Below are positions 5,388 through 5,628 of a DNA stretch of 5,628 bases, in pieces. Source of the DNA: Actinomycetes bacterium. GTDB taxonomy: Bacteria; Actinomycetota; Actinomycetes; Propionibacteriales; Nocardioidaceae. The stretch spans positions 1 to 5,628 of the forward strand of contig JAKPAQ010000540.1 in assembly GCA_029779385.1 (NCBI GenBank). The letters are read 5' to 3'. The notes beneath the pieces are model-generated. The model saw nothing but the letters and a program-made list of their open reading frames with translations. It searched no databases and was not told the origin of the DNA. The translations under genes were made by a program, and so were the position numbers. How positions within the stretch are numbered: position 1 is the first letter of the stretch; every line of letters begins with the position of its first letter.

Positions 5388-5628
5388 TTCGGCACCACGC
5401 ATCCGGCCTGTGCCAGCACTCGCTCCAAAGGTTCACGAAGTTGACGACTCCGTTCGTAATTTGCTGCATGTTCGATGCACCTGCGGCGAGTTTCTTCATC
5501 AGCCGAAATGGCCGCCGCACAGGCTTGGGAGAATGCGTCCGCGATGGATTCGGGCGACAGATCTCGGGTCGGGAACCAGAGCGGGTAGTCAACCAAAAGG
5601 GCCGCGGCCGCCAACTCCGGCACATGGC
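5384..5628 (-). CDS. C-terminal end of a probable GT-B glycosyltransferase (5' end outside window)
   Basis: Only the last 80 complete codons are present; the reading frame is open through the right edge, so the start lies outside. The visible protein begins HVPELAAAALLVDYPLWF and continues with a segment containing SPESIADAF, then charged helices, ending CVVPK and TGA. A small hydrophobic strand read as 'LLVDYP', then 'SPE-IADAF' and Arg-rich helices, is the usual ending of the C-terminal nucleotide-sugar domain of GT4-like glycosyltransferases, where helices after the donor site pack back across the fold. No donor or catalytic residues are visible, so activity cannot be judged. The GTG seen at 5623 is an internal Val codon, not a convincing start. 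Its TGA overlaps the ATG of the next gene in an ATGA, which implies co-transcription and translational coupling. Family assignment is inferred from the short tail and the neighbours. Confidence 0.7.
   Translation of the reverse strand, partial: HVPELAAAALLVDYPLWFPTRDLSPESIADAFSQACAAAISADEETRRRCIEHAANYERSRQLREPLERVLAQAGCVVPK

Noticed and set aside
5388..5402. Alternative ATG at 5402 for the 542-aa gene
   Set aside because: It adds only MRGAE before a typical N-terminus, has no better ribosome binding site, and loses the ATGA arrangement also seen at the paralogue.
5299..5625. Minus-strand frame of 108 codons at the right edge
   Set aside because: It is out of frame with both the ATGA-coupled glycosyltransferase tail and the 542-aa gene, and is Arg/Trp-rich without family features.

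Overview
The window looks like part of a cell-surface polysaccharide (capsule, O-antigen-like or wall glycan) gene cluster. All five genes lie on the minus strand and read from the right edge to the left edge. The moderately high GC, the GTG start of the last gene, the TANNNT-type -10 candidates placed 6-7 nt before start codons, and the style of the aminotransferase and glycosyltransferase proteins suggest an actinobacterium. That is an inference; no rRNA or other taxonomic marker is present.

Layout in transcription order: (A) the last 80 codons of a probable GT-B glycosyltransferase, cut by the right edge (5628-5384); (B) a 542-aa two-domain glycosyltransferase-like protein (5387-3759) whose start overlaps the stop of A in an ATGA; (C) a 412-aa divergent GT-B-like protein (3681-2443, or from 3705 if leaderless); (D) a 519-aa paralogue of B (2446-887) whose start overlaps the stop of C in an ATGA; (E) the first 276 codons of a DegT/DnrJ/EryC1/StrS-family PLP sugar aminotransferase (828-1), cut by the left edge. 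The only gaps are B-C (53 or 77 nt) and D-E (58 nt). No stretch over 300 bases lacks a gene, and I see no RNA genes, mobile elements, CRISPR arrays or strong terminators.

Together the genes suggest a pathway in which the aminotransferase makes a nucleotide-linked amino sugar and several cytoplasmic glycosyltransferases assemble a repeat unit on a lipid carrier. The most unusual element is the pair B and D. These are diverged paralogues separated by C. Each carries about 170-190 extra N-terminal residues, including a Rossmann-like segment, in front of what looks like a complete GT4-like enzyme. Both lack the first Glu of the classical E-x7-E motif. No protein here matches a characterised enzyme that I can name, so donor sugars and linkages are unknown.
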